NCBI GenBank assembly: GCA_003024785.1
Contig: PUQB01000173.1
Location: 2,501-66,500, forward strand
Direction of reading: 5' to 3'
DNA: 64,000 bases
Origin: Selaginella tamariscina
Lineage: Eukaryota > Streptophyta > Lycopodiopsida > Selaginellales > Selaginellaceae
The translations under genes and the position numbers were made by a program. The notes below the pieces were generated by a model. That model made no database searches and had not been told where the DNA came from. It worked only from the letters and a program-made list of their open reading frames with translations. Of the stretch, positions 59,851 through 64,000 are shown piece after piece. Numbering within the stretch: position 1 is the stretch's first letter; every line of letters starts with the position of its first letter.

Positions 59851-62337
59851 AAGTGGGTATGGTGGTTCAAGAAACCACAAGCACTCCGAAAGGCAAATTC
59901 GGCCAGGATGGAAAGGACCATATGAGGTGCTAAAAACCTTGACAATGGCACGATTCTACTGGGGGCCAATGGGCAGCCGTTACAACAGAAGGTTAATGGC
60001 AACCATCTCAAGCCATACATTCACCGACAAGAACCCTTGCTTGGGGAACAGAGAGAGAGAGGTAAACCCCACGAGCCTTGGGCGAAGGCATGGCCGGAGT
60101 AGTGGCGTTAAGAACCGGGGAAGGGGCACTCAACGGGAGAGCGGGGACCCCAGTCCCACACGAGTGGCCAGCTCACAGGTCACATGGTTCACGAGGTGGA
60201 CCACACGTGAGCACGTAAAACGGGGCAATAATGGCAGGCGGCACCATTAATGCCCTGATTATGGCACGTGGAAGGACACGCCGGGCATATCCAGCGAGGT
60301 AGGCCACCAGTAGGCACCATCTTCGGAAAGACAACAAGGGGTGAGCCAGGGCACACCCACTTTTCACAGGAAAGATCGACCATTCCCCAGCAGCAAAGAT
60401 GATGGAGTGGACCACGCAAAACAAGCCGGTGACCATCCAGCACGTTCGGGTGCGGTACGAGGGCCAGGATAGGATCGTGGTGCTGTGGCTCCTAGGTTCT
60501 CCAGATTTCAGGAGTTGATCAGCAGACCCAACGTGCGGAGGGTGCGGAAGCAGATGCAACTGCTAGACTTTTTGGCCCCATGGGGAGAAGTGGAGAAGCC
60601 CGGATTGCAGTGCGGGCCAGCCATTTCATCTAGACGTACAGTTGGAGACGGGGAAAACCAAGCGAGAGGAGCTGCGATTCAAATTGGGCGGCTCTGCGAG
60701 CTTCTGCATGATCTCAATCAAGCTGGCCGCAATGTTCTGTCTACGGAAATGGCACACTCCTGGAGACCTGGGGGAACCCAAATGCCAGTGGTTCCCCACC
60801 AACCGGGATGAAATCGTGATGTTCCGACTCTCCATACAGGAAGGGATGACGTGGACAAGTTCCTGGCACTTATAGTGCTTATGTTCATTGAAGAACAAAG
60901 AGGCGATTGCCACGCGACTGGCGAGCACCCTCTGCAGCACCTGGGAAGGAGTCATAGTGGACTGGGCGGACTGCCTTAGGCACTACATGATCCCGTCCCT
61001 AACCTGCAGAATCAACGGGATCCGGAAGGGAACCGGACAAAGGTTCACGACGGAGGGCCACCTCAGCGTGATGATCGCTTGGATCATCAGCTAAAACCCG
61101 ATTCCCCTACCGGAGTAGTTCTACTCAAACACCATCAGGGAATCGGGGGAAGGAGAACAGGCGGTCCCCATCCAAACAGAAGAAGGGAAACAGCAGGACA
61201 CCCAAGTCTTCGCAAAACGTGCGAGAGAAGACTCCCTATGGAGCAAGCTAGGGAAGAGAACCACGGGGAAAGGATCGAAGGGCCTCCACCACAGTGTCCC
61301 CACCGAGCCGAGGCCCCACCAATCCAAGGGTTGCAAAACACGGGGGAGTGTTCCGCCGGCCCCTTGCAGGCCAACGAAGTGAACAGCAAGGAAGACACAA
61401 GCAACATGTTGAAGGGGATGTACAAATACTTCAAAGTGAAGGGGCTATGGACCTCTATAGTGCATATGGAGCTATCCAAGGCCTTCGGTCAAATTCGAAA
61501 GTCCGTAGCGGTGTACAATGGTTTGGATCTCCCGGGGGTTACTGCGAAACACGACACAATAATACAGGAGCTCAAGAACAACTACCAAACCACTCAAAAG
61601 GAGGCCCGAGAATATTTGAACCAGCTTCTCAAGGGAGTCCACCTTTGGGATATCGCAGAAGCTGGGAGGAAACAAGTAGAGGAGACGTGTCAATAGTTGA
61701 CTGACAGCTTGGATCAACTTCAGATCAAGTATGACCATATCCAAAAGCTCCACAACCAACTAGGACGAGAGTTTGAGTAAGTCACGGCGGAGAAGGAGCG
61801 ATAGGTTTTCGAGCTTGGCTCCACACTTGAGCAACGGAAAGTAGAGCTCAACCGGGTTCACCAGGAGCTGGCCATGGCCAAAGAAGAGTTGCACTGAGCC
61901 ACTAGCCAGCTCGAAGTCATCCTCGCATCCTCCTCAGAGGGACCCACGCCCGAGTCATATGAAGCTCTGGTAACTGTCTCCCCACTTGCGGAGCGCCAAC
62001 CAGTCAAAGACCTACAAGACTCAGCACGGACCATCAGGGAGCTAGAGGTACACACCCAGCTACAGGCCCAACTCCTCGCAGCAAGGGAACAGGAGCTGCA
62101 ACACTCACGAGAATGGGCGCAGGACCTAGAGGGTTAGCTCAAGCAGGTTCGAGAACAACAGGCAGGGTCCGAGGCAAAGCTCCGGAGGGTGATCGCGCTA
62201 TGGGAGGCGACCATCACCACACTAAAGACCACGCTAGCCACAACAGAGAATGAAATCGCCATGTACCAGGAGCTCCAAGGGGCAGATGTCTAAAGCACAT
62301 GGCCTGAGGACGGGCCAACAAATAAGTCAGGGCATCT
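59851..62337 (+). pseudogene. Post-integrase region with coiled-coil ORF, plus-strand Tat-like element
   Basis: About 2.5 kb between integrase and the 3' LTR. Recognisable blocks are WEGVIVDWADCLRHYMIPSL (about 60940-61000), then from about 61.4 kb EAREYLNQLLKGVHLWDIAE and a long Gln/Glu/Leu-rich stretch (QELAMAKEELH, RTIRELEVHTQLQAQLLAAR) predicted to be coiled coil, ending near 62290. The same blocks occur in the minus-strand element, so the region is a conserved part of this family. No known domain was recognised; such 3' ORFs occur in several Tat-clade elements. Confidence 0.55.
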
Positions 62338-62699
62338 AGTTGACGTGGTCAGACACCGTCAAAAGGCCAGCCGGCGCGGACAAGCGATGGGATGAAGCAT
62401 TGGATAAGGAAGGTACCTCAAGTACAAACTAATAGCGACCGATGTCAGGCGGCGGCGTAACCAAGCGTAGATCCGATCATCCGGACCAACTACCCAGGGT
62501 ACGTAGGACAGCACACGGAGGGGAGGCGCATAAATGTAATAGGCAGGACTCTGTCACCAGGCGGCAGACTAGTAGAAAGGCGCCACTTGTACCTAGGGTC
62601 TAGCGTTAGGTAACCCACTATATAAGCAGGAAGGTGGATAGTGGGTTGGGGTCTTTTAGGAGTCAAGTCTGTGTCTTATATCTTGCTCCTCTGTCGGAG
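62338..62699 (+). repeat. 3' LTR of the plus-strand Tat-like element (truncated)
   Basis: It begins TAGTTGACG (TGGTTGACG in the relative) and matches the 5' LTR up to CTCCTCTGTC-GAGA, then stops abruptly. Confidence 0.85.
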
Positions 62700-63811
62700 A
62701 ATGAAAGGTATTGGCAACTTTGTCTTTAGCTCTAGAAGACTCTCATAGCCCTCTCTAAAGTGTGTCTCCTTCTGTCTTGATTGTGTAATCCAATCCCAAG
62801 TCCTAAAGAAAAGGTCACGTCAGTGTGTCGAGATCTAAAGAAAAATACCTTCAATGATTTGTAAGAGGTTCAAGTTTTGAGAGTAAACCAGTGTACGAGA
62901 CTTCTCCTCCTTCCTTGAAAAGTTCTTTAAAGATGAGTTCACGTGCAGCTTGAGATTCAATCACTCATTGATTTGTTCGCAGACTATTTTTTACCACGTT
63001 ATTAACACTAGCTCTAGCATGCTGAACGTTTGAAGTTGACACTGAGGGGCTGATTGGATGCTGATGAACACCTTTGTGAATGAACAACCTTGTAAAAGAA
63101 ATGTCATCTGCTTGACTCAGTTGTCTTCGCCTTCTCCACAACACCCTTGAAGTGACATTCATTTGCTTCTTCTCAAAAGCCAAGTAGGGACAGGTAGCAT
63201 TGATGCATTTGAGATATCCAACACATGAACTTCGACTGACTCATGCTGGAACATGCCAGTGTGTTGTGCTCGAGTGTGTCCAATGGTAGCAGCCATCCTT
63301 GCAATTTTCCCCAAGTACTTCTTTATGCTTTCTTTCTTTGGAGGAAGCTCGTAAATGACATTTTCATTGTATATATCCGGTAGTTCAGAGACTCGTTTAA
63401 CTTTAGATGAACCAATGAGATCCTTCCCTATCTTACATTTATCTGCTTTTAGAAGACATACCAGCATGGATTCTTCACGCTCCTTTGTCTGCAACCTGAA
63501 CAATGGGCCCTTTGCCAGGCACAATGTGTAAAAGACAAACTGGTTTGATGCATTGCCTTCTGGTAACAACTCCGCATCTTCTCCAGAACTCGCAAAAACT
63601 GACATCAATTGAACCACATGTATACTGAACCAACAAGGAATGTTGAAAGCAATGTGAAGATCATATTCAAACATAAAAGCATTTTCATCTTTATCGACTC
63701 GAAAATGTTTGTCAATGCCTTCATAGGTAACTCTAGCCATGACAATGCAAAAAGAAAGCTCGGTGATTTAGGAAAGCAAAGTAAAAGATTAAACACACTC
63801 TCATTTGCCAA
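62700..63811 (-). CDS. Minus-strand coding region, unrecognised, right edge of window
   Basis: The main open frame starts at 63740 (MARVTYEGIDKHFRVDKDEN) and runs 193 codons, with FASSGEDAELLPEGNASNQF, LVCLLKADKCKIGKDLIGSS and YELPPKKESIKKYLGKIARM. In-frame-like sequence continues in shifted frames to about 62880 (AARELIFKELFKEGGEVSYT). I do not recognise a domain. It has the same strand, base composition and style as the ParB/methyltransferase-like gene at 39.6-50.4 kb, and only retroelements and repeats lie between them, so it may be that gene's 5' part; this is not proven. An alternative is a separate gene or transposon ORF. The right side to 64000 is AT-rich and shows no further exon. Confidence 0.45.
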
Positions 63812-64000
63812 AAAAAATTATAATCGTTGATAATAAACGTGAACACACTTTTGTATATAATTAATTCTATGTTGCCCAGCTCACAATGTTCTTAATGCTG
63901 TCCTCTCTAGTATCACTGATGTAATTTAATTATTACATTTTATGATATGAAATATCTTCACCTTTACCAATATATTCACATATTTTAATACTAACCCTAA

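Larger units (their letters stand above)
52770..62699 (+). mobile_element. Tat-like Ty3/gypsy element with pol, both LTRs truncated
   Basis: 5' LTR 52770-53407, primer site at 53412, gag, knuckle, protease, RT, RNase H, integrase, a long post-pol region with coiled coil, then 3' LTR 62338-62699. It belongs to the same family as the minus-strand element (shared LTR, gag and post-pol sequence). The 5' LTR lacks about 29 bp at its start, and the 3' LTR lacks the last ~313 bp. No target duplication is seen. Frames are broken in every gene. Confidence 0.85.

Noticed and set aside
63989-64000. Telomere-like CCCTAA at the right edge
   Set aside because: Only one unit is present, with no array; it is a chance match in AT-rich DNA.

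Overview
This is nuclear DNA from a eukaryote, almost certainly a streptophyte plant. It has spliced genes with GT-AG introns, plant-type acyl-CoA oxidase 2 and a plant-type DDB2 with an N-terminal zinc knuckle, and Tat-like Ty3/gypsy elements. AT-rich spacers and introns full of (CA)n, (TA)n and (GA)n fit a large-genome lineage such as a seed-free land plant or charophyte, but the species cannot be named from this window.

Layout. Positions 1-13.8 kb form a gene island: ACX2 (minus, running off the left edge), a tRNA-Arg(TCG), a Hikeshi/OPI10 homologue (minus), an IAR1-type ZIP zinc transporter (minus) and DDB2 (plus). The four protein genes are housekeeping genes with separate jobs (peroxisomal beta-oxidation, Hsp70 nuclear import, ER zinc export, UV-damage recognition) and do not form a pathway. 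From 13.8 to 22 kb lies AT-rich spacer holding a decayed element with a DUF7869-like protein, recognised by an HTHEDID motif. At 22.3-27.1 kb sits a complete but frameshifted Ty3/gypsy element with very short LTRs.

From 27.66 kb to at least 49.5 kb there is a head-to-tail duplication of a roughly 7 kb unit. Each copy has a plus-strand two-exon gene for an unrecognised protein with coiled-coil repeats, and a minus-strand gene. Copy 2 of the minus-strand gene extends further upstream and shows a ParB/sulfiredoxin-like stretch followed by a possible amino-methyltransferase stretch. Copy 2 is split by a 7.55 kb minus-strand Tat-like retroelement with LTRs, a 5-bp target duplication and an intact empty site in copy 1; that element lacks reverse transcriptase, RNase H and integrase. 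A second, plus-strand, pol-bearing relative occupies 52.77-62.70 kb, abutting half of a sushi-like gypsy element. Minus-strand coding sequence resumes at about 62.7-63.8 kb.

A cross-cutting observation is that otherwise conserved exons carry isolated one-base insertions or deletions, often in homopolymers. Sequencing or assembly error is therefore a strong explanation for many apparent frameshifts, and gene calls were made by reading across them.
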